A stretch of 64,000 nt of DNA from Alphaproteobacteria bacterium (GCA_030428255.1 JAUIBT010000017.1:23947-87946); one strand, 5' to 3'. Numbered from the stretch's first letter, positions 17,966-28,096 are shown. The notes: generated by a model not told the origin, from the sequence alone. Numbers and translations are program-made.

Positions 17966-18570
17966 GCCAAGGCGCAATTCAGCGTCGCACGACTCCCGAG
18001 TCCCCATTGTTGCACTCTAAGGTAGCTGCGAGCCAGTCACAGCAGCCAAAAGATGTAGAAACTTGCGAGGCAATTTGAGGGGTTTTGGAGTCTTGCGAGG
18101 CAAGAAAAAAAATTAAAAAATTTTACCCTGCTGAAAACCCCGTTTGTCCCCAAAATTCACAGGCAGCTAAGTGCTGAAAATCGCTCAATTTTGAGCCTGT
18201 CAAGGCCAGGTTTTCAACGTGCAATCGCGAAAACAGGGGGCCACTCTCTTAATTCTCGTATTGCTGCTTGCCAGCGACCACCCCCTATATGTAGACATCT
18301 GATCCGCACAAGGCCCTAGGTCTTGTGGTTAGGGGTATTTTCAGGTCTTTGCCACCTTGGCAATTTCCTGGCATAATCTTGGGCCGTTCGCTGACCACGC
18401 CACGACCTTGGCGAGTCTGGAAGTTCAGGGCGCCTTCGTCCAACAGCGGACGGGCGATCTGTGTTTTTTGCGGCCCGAGCGCCCCCAGAAACCAAGCGGT
18501 GAGGGTCCCGATATTTCGGGCCAGAGCAACAAGAATTCGCCCCCAGTTCGCGGGGCCAGAACGAAGAGTT
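17966..18570. promoter_or_regulatory. Long nrdJ leader with direct repeats, A/T tract and a possible NrdR site
   Basis: 605 bases without a convincing gene. CTTGCGAGGCAA occurs twice, at 18062-18073 and 18092-18103, exactly 30 bases apart. The second copy is followed by a run of A and T bases to about 18124. CCCCTATATGTAGACA near 18284-18299 resembles an NrdR box (about 10 of 16 bases against ACACTATATATAGTGT), but no second box at the usual spacing is clear. The nrdJ frame is open from 18325, yet those residues do not look like protein. No B12 riboswitch signature was found. Confidence 0.4.
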
Positions 18571-21500
18571 ATGAGCATGAAGTTTGAGCGCCGATTTGCC
18601 GCCCCGAACGAGACCAAAGGAGGCCAAGACGCCTATGAGGCCTTTACCTTTGCCTCTAAGGCATCGGAGATTCGCAATCCAAACGGCGCGCTTATCTTCC
18701 AAGCCAAAGACATTTCTGTGCCCAACAGTTGGAGCCAAGTCGCTGTTGACGTGTTGGCGCAAAAGTACTTCCGCAAGGCCGGTGTACCCGCAGCCCTAAA
18801 GCGCGTCGAAGAAGAAGGCGTTCCCTCCTGGCTGTGGCGCTCGGTGCCCGATGAGGCCGCTCTGGCACGTCTGCCCGCAGACAAGCGCTATGTTGGCGAA
18901 ACCCAAGCGACCCAAGTCTTTGACCGCCTGGCAGGCGCTTGGACCTATTGGGGCTGGAAGGGTGGCTATTTCGATAGCGAAGACGACGCCCACACTTTCT
19001 ATGACGAAATGCGTGTCATGCTTTGTGGCCAACGCGGTGCTCCCAACTCTCCGCAGTGGTTCAACACCGGCCTGCACTGGGCCTATGGCATCGACGGCCC
19101 CAGCCAAGGCCACTACTATGTAGACTATAAGACCGGCGAATTGACCCGCTCAGCCTCGGCTTACGAGCATCCTCAGCCTCACGCCTGTTTCATTCAGTCG
19201 GTCAGCGACGATCTGGTCAGCGACGGCGGTATCATGGATCTGTGGGTGCGTGAGGCGCGGCTGTTCAAGTACGGCTCTGGCACCGGCTCAAACTTCTCGT
19301 CTCTGCGCGGCCAGGGCGAACCCCTGTCAGGCGGTGGCAAGTCCTCAGGCCTGATGAGCTTCTTGAAGATTGGCGACCGGGCTGCCGGCGCGATCAAGTC
19401 TGGCGGTACCACTCGCCGAGCGGCCAAAATGGTGACCCTGGACATCGATCATCCGGATATCGAAGACTACATCAACTGGAAGGTCATCGAGGAGCAGAAG
19501 GTCGCCGCGCTGGTCACTGGCTCAAAAATCCTCTCCAAGCACCTCAACGCCATCATGGCCATCTGCGCTGAGGTCGATGGCTCGGACGTAGACCGCTTTA
19601 ACCCCAAGAACAACCCCGAGCTGAAGCGCGCCATCAAGGCCGCGCGCAAGGATCAGGTGCCGGATAACGCCATCCAGCGCGTCATCGCCTTTGCCAAGCA
19701 AGGCTTCAAGAAGATCGAGTTCGCCACCTACGACACCGACTGGGACAGCGATGCTTATCTGACCGTTTCCGGCCAGAACTCCAACAACTCAGTGCGCGTG
19801 AGCGAAGACTTCCTGCGCGCGGTGGAAGACGACAGCGATTGGAATTTGATCCGCCGTACCGATGGCAAGACCGCACGCACCGTCAAGGCGCGCGACCTGT
19901 GGAGCCAGATTTCAGAGGCGGCTTGGACCTGTGCCGATCCTGGCATGCAGTACCACACCACCATCAACGACTGGCACACCTGCCCGCAAGGGGGCGAAAT
20001 CCGCGCCTCTAACCCTTGTTCGGAATACATGTTCTTGGATGATACGGCCTGTAACCTGGCCTCCTTGAACCTCATGACCTTCCGCAACAAGGACGGCAGC
20101 TTCGACATTGACGGCTTCAGCCATGCCTGTCGCCTCTGGACCTTGGTGCTGGAAATCTCAGTCACCATGGCACAATTCCCGTCAGAAGAGATCGCGCGCC
20201 TGTCTTACGAATACCGCACAACCGGCCTTGGCTATGCCAACCTGGGCGGCCTATTGATGGCGCTGGGCGTTTCCTACGACAGTGACCAGGGCCGCGCCAT
20301 CGCCGGTGCGATTACAGCGCTGATGACCGGCACCGCCTATGCCACCTCGGCTGAAATGGCCGGTGAGCTGGGCGCCTTCGTGCGCTATGAGGACAACGCC
20401 AAGGACATGCTGCGCGTTATGCGCAACCACCGCCGCGCCGCCCACGGCAGCGCCAAGGGCTATGAGGGTCTCAGCGTGCACCCCGTTCCCTTGGACCACA
20501 AGCAAATCAGCTTGGCGGGCTTGGGCGCGGCGGCCAAGAAATCTTGGGACAAGGTGATCGAGCTGGGCCAAGAGCACGGCTTCCGCAACGCCCAGACCAC
20601 CGTGATTGCCCCCACCGGCACCATCGGCCTGGTCATGGACTGCGACACCACCGGCATCGAGCCTGACTTCGCCCTGGTCAAGTTCAAGAAACTGGCAGGC
20701 GGCGGCTATTTCAAAATCATCAACCGCACCGTGCCTCTGGCTCTCTCCAATCTAGGCTACAGCGCCGAGCAGATCCAAGACATCGAAAACTACGCGGTCG
20801 GTCACGGTACACTGAAGGGCTGCAACGCTCTGTCGCTGGAGGCCCTGAAGGCCAAGGGTTTCAGCCAAGCGGTGTTGGATAAGGTCAACGGCGCGCTGAA
20901 GTCGGCCTTTGACATCAAGTTCGTCTTCAACGTTTTCACGCTGGGCGAGGACTTCTGCCGCGATGCGCTCAAACTAACCCCTGAGCAAATGGGCGATATT
21001 AATTTCGACCTGCTGGCACATCTGGGCTTCTCGCGCGACGAGATCGAAGCCGCCAACACCTATGTCTGCGGTGCTATGAGCATGGAAGGAGCCCCGCACC
21101 TGAAGGACGAGCATCTACCCATCTTCGATTGCGCCAACAAGTGCGGCAAGCACGGCACCCGCTTCCTGTCCACCGAAGCCCACATTCGCATGATGGCCTC
21201 CGCCCAACCCTTCATCTCAGGCGCGATCTCAAAGACCATCAATATGCCCAACGAGGCCAGCGTTGATGACTGCGCCGACGCGTACATGCTGTCTTGGAAG
21301 CTGGGCATCAAGGCCAACGCTTTGTACCGCGATGGTTCCAAACTCAGTCAGCCGCTGCAGTCGTCTTTGATCGACGAGGAGGTGGAAGACGCCGATGATG
21401 TGGCAGAAGAACTGGCGGCAGCAGCCCCGGCTCAGCAGGCCGTCCAGGTCACTGAGCGCATCGTAGAGCGCATCATCGAAAAGCACGTCACCGAGCGTCG

Positions 21501-22317
21501 CAAGCTGCCTGATCGCCGCAAAGGCTACACTCAGAAAGCTGCCGTTGGTGGCCACAAAGTCTACCTTCACACCGGCGAATATGAAGACGGCAGCCTGGGT
21601 GAGATCTTCATCGACATGCACAAAGAAGGCGCGGCCTTCCGCTCTTTGATGAACAACTTTGCGATTGCGATTTCCCAGGGCCTGCAACACGGCGTGCCTT
21701 TGGAGAAGTACGTGGAGGCCTTCACCTTCACCCGCTTCGAGCCTCAGGGCTTGGTCGAGGGCAACCAGACCATCAAAATGGCCACCTCTGTGCTGGACTA
21801 CATCTTCCGCGAGCTGGCGGTGTCCTACCTGGGTCGCAACGACCTGGCGCACGTCCAGCCCAACGACTTGGAAGTCAGCACGCTGGGCATGGGTGACAAC
21901 CAGTCAGAGTTGGATCCCAGTGGCGGCGACGGCAGCAGCCAGGGCATCGGCAACGAGCTGCGCAAAGTGGCCTCGTCGGGCTTCATGCGCAATCGCATCA
22001 ATGTCATTGAGGGCGGCAGAGCCAAGGGCATGACCATGGAGTTGCGCCGCACTGGCACGGGCGATGACAGCCTCAGCGAGCCCGCGCCGCTAACCAGCGA
22101 AGATGTCATCGACGATTCCAATGTCGTTGATATTCAGACCTCTGAGCCGGTCTCTAGCGCCTCAGCCTCGGCCAAATCCAACATGCAGTTGATGATGGAA
22201 GCGCGGCAAAAGGGCTACGAGGGCGACTCCTGCCCCGAATGCGCCAACTTCACCTTGGTGCGCAATGGCACTTGCTTGAAATGCGACACCTGCGGCGCGA
22301 CCACGGGCTGTAGCTAA
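18571..22317 (+). CDS. nrdJ: Adenosylcobalamin-dependent (class II) ribonucleotide reductase
   Basis: 1248-residue single-chain ribonucleotide reductase that makes deoxynucleotides with coenzyme B12 and needs no oxygen. Key stretches: [50 protein letters not shown] and [21 protein letters not shown]. The C-terminus is a zinc-ribbon-like module with C-P-E-C and C-L-K-C-D-T-C, as in other long alphaproteobacterial NrdJ. ATG 18571 follows GAAGAG. No class I or III reductase gene is nearby. The gene ends before a strong terminator. Confidence 0.96.
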   Translation: MSMKFERRFAAPNETKGGQDAYEAFTFASKASEIRNPNGALIFQAKDISVPNSWSQVAVDVLAQKYFRKAGVPAALKRVEEEGVPSWLWRSVPDEAALARLPADKRYVGETQATQVFDRLAGAWTYWGWKGGYFDSEDDAHTFYDEMRVMLCGQRGAPNSPQWFNTGLHWAYGIDGPSQGHYYVDYKTGELTRSASAYEHPQPHACFIQSVSDDLVSDGGIMDLWVREARLFKYGSGTGSNFSSLRGQGEPLSGGGKSSGLMSFLKIGDRAAGAIKSGGTTRRAAKMVTLDIDHPDIEDYINWKVIEEQKVAALVTGSKILSKHLNAIMAICAEVDGSDVDRFNPKNNPELKRAIKAARKDQVPDNAIQRVIAFAKQGFKKIEFATYDTDWDSDAYLTVSGQNSNNSVRVSEDFLRAVEDDSDWNLIRRTDGKTARTVKARDLWSQISEAAWTCADPGMQYHTTINDWHTCPQGGEIRASNPCSEYMFLDDTACNLASLNLMTFRNKDGSFDIDGFSHACRLWTLVLEISVTMAQFPSEEIARLSYEYRTTGLGYANLGGLLMALGVSYDSDQGRAIAGAITALMTGTAYATSAEMAGELGAFVRYEDNAKDMLRVMRNHRRAAHGSAKGYEGLSVHPVPLDHKQISLAGLGAAAKKSWDKVIELGQEHGFRNAQTTVIAPTGTIGLVMDCDTTGIEPDFALVKFKKLAGGGYFKIINRTVPLALSNLGYSAEQIQDIENYAVGHGTLKGCNALSLEALKAKGFSQAVLDKVNGALKSAFDIKFVFNVFTLGEDFCRDALKLTPEQMGDINFDLLAHLGFSRDEIEAANTYVCGAMSMEGAPHLKDEHLPIFDCANKCGKHGTRFLSTEAHIRMMASAQPFISGAISKTINMPNEASVDDCADAYMLSWKLGIKANALYRDGSKLSQPLQSSLIDEEVEDADDVAEELAAAAPAQQAVQVTERIVERIIEKHVTERRKLPDRRKGYTQKAAVGGHKVYLHTGEYEDGSLGEIFIDMHKEGAAFRSLMNNFAIAISQGLQHGVPLEKYVEAFTFTRFEPQGLVEGNQTIKMATSVLDYIFRELAVSYLGRNDLAHVQPNDLEVSTLGMGDNQSELDPSGGDGSSQGIGNELRKVASSGFMRNRINVIEGGRAKGMTMELRRTGTGDDSLSEPAPLTSEDVIDDSNVVDIQTSEPVSSASASAKSNMQLMMEARQKGYEGDSCPECANFTLVRNGTCLKCDTCGATTGCS

Positions 22318-22375
22318 AACCAGCCATTGGCTCTGCTGAGCCGGGGCTACGGCTCCGTGCTTGGCTGGCAACGAC

Positions 22376-22407
22376 AAAAGGGCGCTGCTTTCGGGCTGCG
22401 CCCTTTT
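22376..22407 (+). terminator. nrdJ terminator
   Basis: Perfect ten-base stem AAAAGGGCGC (22376-22385) with GCGCCCTTTT (22398-22407), loop of twelve, followed by CCTTT. It lies about 60 bases after the nrdJ stop. Confidence 0.85.
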
Positions 22408-22453
22408 CCTTTGCGCCCGGTGTTTAGGAACGCAGGCCCCTTATGCTTACCAG

Positions 22454-22529
22454 CTCAGGCCGCCGCGGCCTCCCAGGCCTCTAGATCGGTGCGCAAGTCG
22501 TCAGGGATCTGCACCGACTTGCGACTGAC
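22454..22529. repeat. 76-bp direct repeat, left copy
   Basis: Identical base for base to 23907-23982. On the minus strand it encodes the last two dozen residues and the stop of the thioesterase gene (V-S-R-K-S-V-Q-I-P and onward). Here it is only a gene fragment; the in-frame sequence before it (positions 22530-22580, minus strand) is open but unlike the thioesterase. The two copies bracket an AT-rich insert. Confidence 0.95.
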
Positions 22530-22607
22530 ACGGAAGTGGCGCGGCTGCCCAACCAAACCATAGCCAGCAAGTTCAACGCACACTCATACCTCCTTTTACT
22601 TCGCGTT

Positions 22608-23291
22608 TTACGATTTACCATTTTTTGGCTCGAGCATTATTACTTGCTTACAGTACGTTTGAATGCGATCAGGGAATTCACTTAAGTCCTTATTTTCGTA
22701 TAACGGAGTATCGAAATACAACCTCTGGCACAAAGCAGCTTTGCTTTGACCAGACTCAATCCTTGCGCGATTTGTTGCACCAACATCAAAACCACCCGTC
22801 ATAGATACCAGCAATGTCGCTGTAGCAATAGGAAGTGCTATTCTTTGGTTGGGAGCAGCGCCACCAAAACGTGAATTCACCACACCTCCCCCCTCATCAT
22901 GATTAGAACCAAAATTTGGGTCACAAACGTTTTCGGCTCCTTCCATCGCGTTGCTTTCTTGGGCCTTCTTGTTGAGTTTGTCGCCTTCCACGTCCATCGA
23001 TGCCAGCGAATTGCTGCGTCCATTATTCAGTCTTGAAACTATCGGTAAGTTCAATCCAAATGTGATCACTGATGCTCCGCCAAGTAACCCCAAAACAGCA
23101 GGGACGATTTCAGCGACAACCGGGGTGCGGCTCATCCCTCCTACATATCCAAGACATCCGCCGATAATGGCCAAGCAAAGCAAGACCGGAAAATAGATGC
23201 TAAAAGCCTTTTTATCGACAATAAAGGCAAGCACCAACGCCACGCAAAATGAAACTCCTGATATAGTTACTACTTGCGAAATCGCATACAT
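22608..23291 (-). CDS. Unknown membrane protein within the AT-rich insert
   Basis: 227 residues, not recognised. Hydrophobic segments at about 7-25, 32-50 and 58-80 form an N-terminal membrane domain. A polar loop with N/G/E-rich sequence (about 85-148) follows, then a fourth hydrophobic stretch at 151-168 and a tail with C188 and C214. Codon use and base composition are more AT-rich than the surroundings, which points to transfer. It lies head-to-tail with the other insert gene, 66 bases apart, and could be cotranscribed. Confidence 0.6.
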   Translation of the reverse strand: MYAISQVVTISGVSFCVALVLAFIVDKKAFSIYFPVLLCLAIIGGCLGYVGGMSRTPVVAEIVPAVLGLLGGASVITFGLNLPIVSRLNNGRSNSLASMDVEGDKLNKKAQESNAMEGAENVCDPNFGSNHDEGGGVVNSRFGGAAPNQRIALPIATATLLVSMTGGFDVGATNRARIESGQSKAALCQRLYFDTPLYENKDLSEFPDRIQTYCKQVIMLEPKNGKS

Positions 23292-23357
23292 TTTTCAACC
23301 CACTCAACAGTAACAAATTGTGAAATAATATATTCCCATTTCTTTGCAATTCCCCCC

Positions 23358-23804
23358 TTACTCAAAGTTTAATAAATTAGCACCTTCACCAATTTTTAAT
23401 AATTTCTTCAGTTCAGGATTTATAAACAACCCTTCATTATTCAATAAATTTTTCAGCGCATGCAATTTAATATTCTCTTTTTCGTATTTTTTATACATAT
23501 TTTCAAAATCTATTATATTTTCTTGATCAAAATAATTCCATTGATCGGGTTGAACGGTATAAAAAATACCCCGATCGAATATTATTCCACCGCCACCTTT
23601 CGTCTTTATTACAAGTTGATTAAAATTCTGGCCGTCAATCTTACTTGCATCGATCTCGAGATACCGCCCTCCTCCGCCCAAAATAGATCGCACGAACCCG
23701 CCAATGCAGAGACAACCTGGGTCGGGATCATGCGATATAGCTGGCCCAGTCGAACTGCCAAGCACGATACAAGCAGCAGCCGACATCCTCATAACTCTAA
23801 ACAT
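23358..23804 (-). CDS. Unknown exported protein within the AT-rich insert
   Basis: 148 residues from the ATG at 23804; the frame extends 11 codons further. The N-terminus looks like a Sec signal peptide, with cleavage possible after G-P-A-I-S. The mature part starts HDPDPGCLCIGG, contains a glycine run (ILGGGG), and ends in a Lys/Asn/Glu-rich helical region. No family recognised. Strongly AT-rich. With its membrane-protein neighbour it may form a two-gene envelope module. Confidence 0.6.
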   Translation of the reverse strand: MFRVMRMSAAACIVLGSSTGPAISHDPDPGCLCIGGFVRSILGGGGRYLEIDASKIDGQNFNQLVIKTKGGGGIIFDRGIFYTVQPDQWNYFDQENIIDFENMYKKYEKENIKLHALKNLLNNEGLFINPELKKLLKIGEGANLLNFE

Positions 23805-23906
23805 GTTTAAAACCTCAGAAATCCATAAGCTTTGCACATTATACGATTTTTCTCACATTTCAAACATCGATATTTTTAGCCCAATAAACACCAAACCTCC
23901 ACGCGC

Positions 23907-23982
23907 CTCAGGCCGCCGCGGCCTCCCAGGCCTCTAGATCGGTGCGCAAGTCGTCAGGGATCTGCACCGACTTGCGACTGAC
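23907..23982. repeat. 76-bp direct repeat, right copy (intact thioesterase 3' end)
   Basis: Matches 22454-22529 exactly. This copy belongs to the complete thioesterase gene and contains its stop codon at 23908-23910, so it is probably the original or regenerated gene end. Confidence 0.95.
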
Positions 23983-24333
23983 CAGCGACATCAACACGTT
24001 GGTCACCTTGCAATCAAAGGCCTCAACGCCGTCGCGTTCACGGATCATGCGGTGATAGAAGCCGATCGAGCGCGTACCGATCCGCTCAATGCGAGAGATC
24101 AAATGATAGGCGTCGCCCTCGTGCAGCTCAGCGCGATAGTTGCACTCCATATGCACCGCCGCAAAAGACATGCGCCGGCCTGTGGTGATATCCGCATCGT
24201 CCATGCCGACTTGGCTCAAAAGGTCAAACACCCCCTCTGAGCAAGCGGCAACATAGCGCGAGATATTCATGTGCCCCAGCTTGTCACAATCGTCTGCGCG
24301 AACCACGCTGCGAAAGGTCTGTCGTCTGGCCAC
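23908..24333 (-). CDS. 4HBT/YbgC-type acyl-CoA thioesterase family protein
   Basis: 141 residues from the GTG at 24333, preceded by GGGGGA; the frame can be extended to a TTG at 24399 without a ribosome site. The hotdog-fold start FRSVVRADDCDKLGHMNISRYVAACSEG is clear: D-x-x-G-H-M-N is the active-site region. These enzymes hydrolyse acyl-CoA or acyl-ACP thioesters. The last residues are duplicated 1.45 kb away at the far edge of the AT-rich insert. Confidence 0.88.
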   Translation of the reverse strand: MARRQTFRSVVRADDCDKLGHMNISRYVAACSEGVFDLLSQVGMDDADITTGRRMSFAAVHMECNYRAELHEGDAYHLISRIERIGTRSIGFYHRMIRERDGVEAFDCKVTNVLMSLVSRKSVQIPDDLRTDLEAWEAAAA

Positions 24334-24471
24334 TCGGTCCCCCAAAAGTCTAATTGCTGCTTGAGGTCTCAGCAGGGCACGAAACGGGGCGAGCGTCAAC
24401 CGTCTGCAGACCGATTGCAGTGGGGCTCAAGCTGTGCTGAGGTGATGGCTGGGAGCAGGGGAGACGCAACC

Positions 24472-25767
24472 ATGGACACAAGCCACAACCAACGCCTTGA
24501 GCAGATTTGCCAGGACGCCATGTGCAGCGCCTGCGGGTTGTGTGAGAGCCTGTTCGGACCCGAACGGGTGCAAATGGCTGTCACGCCTGAAGGCGACCTG
24601 CGCCCGGTGATCAAGCCGGGGGTGGCCCTGGAAGCCGAGGAGATGGATCGCTTGGAGCGGCTCTGCCCTGGTCAGCGCTTGGAGGCCCTGCCCGCCTCTT
24701 TCGCCTCGCAGGAAGGGCAAAACGACCTGATTTGGGGCCGCTATGAAGCCATGCAAATGGGCTGGGCCAGCGATCCCGAGGTGCGCCATCGGGGGGCCAC
24801 TGGCGGGGTCTTGACCGCCCTGGCGCTCTATTTGCTGGAGTCCGGCGAGGTGGATTTCATTTTGCACGCCAAGGCCAGCGGGCAGCAACCCAGCTTTGGC
24901 GAGCGCCAGGTGTCTCGCACGGCTGAGCAGATCATAGACGGTTCGGGCTCGCGCTACGCGCCCACCGCCATCCTGGTCGATGTGCTGGAGCTTTTGGAGC
25001 TAGACCGCCCCTTCGCGGTGGTGGGCAAGCCCTGCGATCTGGCGGCAATCAACAATTTGGCGCGCGAAGATCCGCGTGTTGACCGCCTGGTGCGCGCCCG
25101 TCTAGCCCCCGTCTGCGGCGGCTATATGCCCCCCGAGGGCCAAGCGCGCTTTTTGCAACAAGACCTGGGGTTAGACCCCAAGCGGATTACCGCTATGCGC
25201 TACCGCGGGTATGGTTGCCCGGGGCCGACGCGGATCGAGCTTGACGATGGCGAGGTAATTGAAAAGACCTACAGCGATTTTTGGGGCCAGGACGAGAGCC
25301 AATGGGTGCTGCCCTTCCGGTGTAAGGTCTGTGCCGACGGCATTGGCGAAGCAGGGGATATTGCGGCTGCGGACACCTGGCCCGGCGGCTCGCCAGATCC
25401 GAACGACACCAGTTATGACCCCGGCAGCAATGCGCTGATCATCCGCAGCCAGCGCGGGCGGGCGCTGGTCCAGCGGGCCAGTGCGGCGGGCTATTTGAGC
25501 TTGGGCGAGAGCCTTGGGCCGCGCGATCTGGACGGATTCCAGCCCCACCAGCGCAACAAAAAACTGGCGGTGGGATCGCGCTATGCGGGCCTGGCGGCTG
25601 AGGGCAAACGCCACCCGGCGACCCAGGGCCTGCGCCTTGATGCGCTGAGCGAAGCGCTGGGGCCTGAAGAGCGTCAGCGCCAGAGCGAAGGCACACGCCA
25701 GCGGGTTGCCATCGGCATGGCCAGCGAGCCCCTGCCCCGCGCGGCGGCCTGGTTCAAACGGCCATAG
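24472..25767 (+). CDS. FrhB-like Fe-S flavoprotein (coenzyme F420 hydrogenase/dehydrogenase beta subunit family)
   Basis: 431 residues from ATG 24472, with AGGGGAG upstream. N-terminal C-S-A-C-G-L-C (18-24) is an Fe-S type motif. The middle has the family segment RHRGATGGVLTALALYLLE and VGKPCDLAAINNL. C-K-V-C-A-D-G-I-G-E-A-G-D-I (about 284-297) followed by AAADTW marks the C-terminal domain. In other bacteria such proteins include divinyl-chlorophyllide reductases and uncharacterised oxidoreductases. There is no F420 biosynthesis or hydrogenase gene nearby, so electron donor and substrate are open. Confidence 0.88.
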   Translation: MDTSHNQRLEQICQDAMCSACGLCESLFGPERVQMAVTPEGDLRPVIKPGVALEAEEMDRLERLCPGQRLEALPASFASQEGQNDLIWGRYEAMQMGWASDPEVRHRGATGGVLTALALYLLESGEVDFILHAKASGQQPSFGERQVSRTAEQIIDGSGSRYAPTAILVDVLELLELDRPFAVVGKPCDLAAINNLAREDPRVDRLVRARLAPVCGGYMPPEGQARFLQQDLGLDPKRITAMRYRGYGCPGPTRIELDDGEVIEKTYSDFWGQDESQWVLPFRCKVCADGIGEAGDIAAADTWPGGSPDPNDTSYDPGSNALIIRSQRGRALVQRASAAGYLSLGESLGPRDLDGFQPHQRNKKLAVGSRYAGLAAEGKRHPATQGLRLDALSEALGPEERQRQSEGTRQRVAIGMASEPLPRAAAWFKRP

Positions 25768-25836
25768 CGCAAATGCGGAAACGAAAGGGCCGAGCGCCGA
25801 TGACGCCCGGCTTTCAGATGACAGACCCGCTGTGAC

Positions 25837-27267
25837 CTACCAAAGCGTTGAAATGTACTGAGTTTCCATGAACTCCAGCATGCCTTCGTGGCCACCTTCG
25901 CGGCCCAAGCCCGACTGCTTAACCCCGCCAAAGGGCGCAGCTGGATCAGAGACCAAACCACGGTTCAAGCCGACCATGCCCGACTCCAGGCGCTCGGCGA
26001 CGCTGAGGCCGCGCTTCAGATCTTCGGTAAACAGGTAGGACACCAGGCCGTATTCGGTCGCATTGGCGCGCTCAATCACCTCGTCATCGCTCTTGAAGGT
26101 CTGCAAGGCCGCGACAGGACCAAAGATCTCGTCATGCACACAGTTGGCGGTCTGTGGGATGTTGGACAAAACCGTCGGCGGATAGAAGAAGCCGGGGCCA
26201 TTGGGGCGCTGACCGCCCAACCGCAGCTCAGCGCCTTTGGCCAGCGCATCGTCGACGAACTCAGCCACCTTGTCGCGGGTGTCGGCATTGACCAGCGGGC
26301 CCACGTCCACATCCGCATCCAATCCGTTGCCCACCTTCAGTGCCGCCATGCGCGCAACGAACTTCTGCGTAAAGGCCTCTGCGATGTCTTCGTGCAAGAA
26401 GATGCGGTTTGCAGCCGTGCAGGCCTCGCCGATGTTGCGCATCTTGGCCAGCATGAGGCCGTCAGCGGCCGCGTCCAGATCGGCGTCCTCAAAGACGATA
26501 AAGGGCGCGTTGCCGCCCAGTTCCATCGCCGGAACCAGGATGTTTTCAGCCGCGCCTTTCAGCAAGATGCGACCGACAGGCGTCGAGCCGGTGAAGGAGA
26601 TGACCCGCGCACGCGAGTCGCCCATCAAGGCCGAGACCATCTTGCCCGACTGGGTCGAGGGCAGCACGTTGACCACGCCCGCCGGTACGCCCGCTTCTTC
26701 CAAGATCGGCATCAGTGCCAGCATGGTCAGCGGAGTCTCAGAGGCGGGCTTGATCACCACGGGACAGCCCGCAGCCAGCGCTGGGGCAATCTTGCGAGTG
26801 CCCATGGCCGCCGGATAGTTCCAGGGCGTCACCAAAATCGAAACGCCAGCGGGCTTGTGGTGCACCAATGTGCGGGCACCGGAAGCCGGAGCCATGCCCA
26901 TGTGGCCCGGGACGCGCACCGCTTCTTCAGAGAACCAGCGGAAAAACTCAGCGGCATAGGTGGCCTCGCCCATGGCGTCCACCCGGCCCTTGCCGTTCTC
27001 CAGAGTGATCAGGCGGGCGATATCCTCAAGCTGACCGCCCATGATCTCAAAGGCTCTGCGCAAGATTTCGGCGCGCTCACGCGGTTTCTTCGCTGCCCAG
27101 GGCCCAAAGGCAGCATCGGCTGCGTCCATAGCGTCCTTGGCATCTTCCAGCGTGGCCGAGGCAACATTGGCCAGCACGCTCTCGTCCGCCGGGTTCAGAA
27201 CGTCAAAGCGTTCGCCCGTACTGCCGGGACGCCATTGGCCATTGATATAAAGATCCGTCTTGTACAT
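25837..27267 (-). CDS. Aldehyde dehydrogenase, succinate-semialdehyde dehydrogenase-like
   Basis: 476 residues, NAD(P)-dependent aldehyde dehydrogenase. Catalytic Glu249 is in MELGGNAPF and Cys283 in GEACTAANR. PWNYPAAMGTRKIAPALAAGCPVVIKPASETPL and the overall pattern resemble GabD-type SSADH, which oxidises succinate semialdehyde to succinate. It stands alone, with no transaminase beside it. The substrate call is by resemblance only. Confidence 0.85.
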   Translation of the reverse strand: MYKTDLYINGQWRPGSTGERFDVLNPADESVLANVASATLEDAKDAMDAADAAFGPWAAKKPRERAEILRRAFEIMGGQLEDIARLITLENGKGRVDAMGEATYAAEFFRWFSEEAVRVPGHMGMAPASGARTLVHHKPAGVSILVTPWNYPAAMGTRKIAPALAAGCPVVIKPASETPLTMLALMPILEEAGVPAGVVNVLPSTQSGKMVSALMGDSRARVISFTGSTPVGRILLKGAAENILVPAMELGGNAPFIVFEDADLDAAADGLMLAKMRNIGEACTAANRIFLHEDIAEAFTQKFVARMAALKVGNGLDADVDVGPLVNADTRDKVAEFVDDALAKGAELRLGGQRPNGPGFFYPPTVLSNIPQTANCVHDEIFGPVAALQTFKSDDEVIERANATEYGLVSYLFTEDLKRGLSVAERLESGMVGLNRGLVSDPAAPFGGVKQSGLGREGGHEGMLEFMETQYISTLW

Positions 27268-27593
27268 GCCGCTGCCTTTCTAAGTGTTGCCAAGTCGCGT
27301 GAGCCCATGCCTTACGCGCCCCACCACAGCCTCCTGCCGTGTTTGCGAACATTATGCTAGCTTTGGGCTTACTCTTCTGAGCGCAAAGGTCAAGTGCAGG
27401 CGCAGCAAAATTTGTGCAACTGCGAAGATGCGCGCAATTTTCGAGTGTTTTGAACCGCTTGCGTCGCATGATTAACGTGTGAATAATTTATTTGATCGTC
27501 TGCAACGCAGGCAAAGGTCTAGCAATTCCACCCCTGTTGAAACCCTAGAAACGGCGGAAAAAGCCCGCCTTCTCCCCAACAGGACACCAAACC
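27268..27593. other. Divergent intergenic region
   Basis: 326 bases between the SSADH-like gene and a small exported protein transcribed away from each other. It must hold both promoters. I see no repeats, palindromes or hairpins of note. Confidence 0.4.
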
Positions 27594-28001
27594 ATGCGCG
27601 CCCATCATGCCCTTGCCAGCCTCGCGCTGGCGATCCTTGCCTTGACCCTGATTGTCAGCAGTCCCGCCGTTGCTAAGTATCGTCCGCCTTATGACGGGGA
27701 CATCATCGACTTGGCCCTGTGCCAAGCGACGGCTGATCCCGACAAGAACCCGCTAGACATCAATGTCATCGACGAAAAGGGGCAGTTGTGTTGCTCGAAA
27801 GAGCTGAACTACTGCATTGATTGTTCACGTTCAACCAACCGCTGCGAACTGCTTAAGTATCGTGTGTGGCCCGGTCGTGGTCAGCGCCCACAAGCGCCCG
27901 GCTATGACACCAACGCGCCGCTGAGCACGCCGCCTGCGGGCATGTCGCGGCCCAAGACCAAGCTGATCATCACCCTGCCGACCACTGTTTATGGCAACTA
28001 G
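27594..28001 (+). CDS. Small cysteine-rich exported protein, unknown
   Basis: 135 residues, not recognised. A clear Sec signal peptide (about 1-27, ending SPAVA-K) precedes a mature part with six cysteines at 43, 66, 67, 74, 77 and 84, then a Pro-rich tail with no cysteine. The even number and tight grouping suggest disulfides formed in the periplasm or outside the cell. It is a monocistronic unit ended by the bidirectional terminator at 28036-28074. Confidence 0.7.
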   Translation: MRAHHALASLALAILALTLIVSSPAVAKYRPPYDGDIIDLALCQATADPDKNPLDINVIDEKGQLCCSKELNYCIDCSRSTNRCELLKYRVWPGRGQRPQAPGYDTNAPLSTPPAGMSRPKTKLIITLPTTVYGN

Positions 28002-28035
28002 GCGTCGGCACCAGGGACGCCCGCAAAGATCCAAC

Positions 28036-28074
28036 AAAAAAAGGCTAGAGCGATGCCCACCCTAGCCTTTTTTT
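28036..28074. terminator. Strong bidirectional terminator
   Basis: AAAAAAAGGCTAG (28036-28048) pairs with CTAGCCTTTTTTT (28062-28074), giving a T-run on both strands. Serves the cysteine-rich protein gene and ndk, which converge here. Confidence 0.9.
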
Positions 28075-28096
28075 TTATCTCGCGTCGCAGCCGCGA

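Larger units (their letters stand above)
22530..23906. mobile_element. AT-rich insert between 76-bp direct repeats
   Basis: 1377 bases flanked by perfect 76-bp repeats, carrying two minus-strand genes of unknown function. Base composition drops sharply against both sides, especially from 23290 to 23890. No integrase, transposase or terminal inverted repeat is visible. The duplication of a gene's 3' end is what site-specific integration into a gene end leaves behind, but recombination or capture between short repeats would look the same. Confidence 0.6.

Noticed and set aside
17966..18570. Cobalamin riboswitch ahead of nrdJ
   Set aside because: No B12-box-like sequence was found; B12-dependent nrdJ genes usually lack one.
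18325..18570. 82-codon in-frame extension of nrdJ
   Set aside because: Composition is not protein-like, and the family N-terminus begins at M-S-M-K-F-E-R-R-F.
25888..27360. 490-codon plus-strand frame over the SSADH-like gene
   Set aside because: Antisense shadow of a clear aldehyde dehydrogenase.
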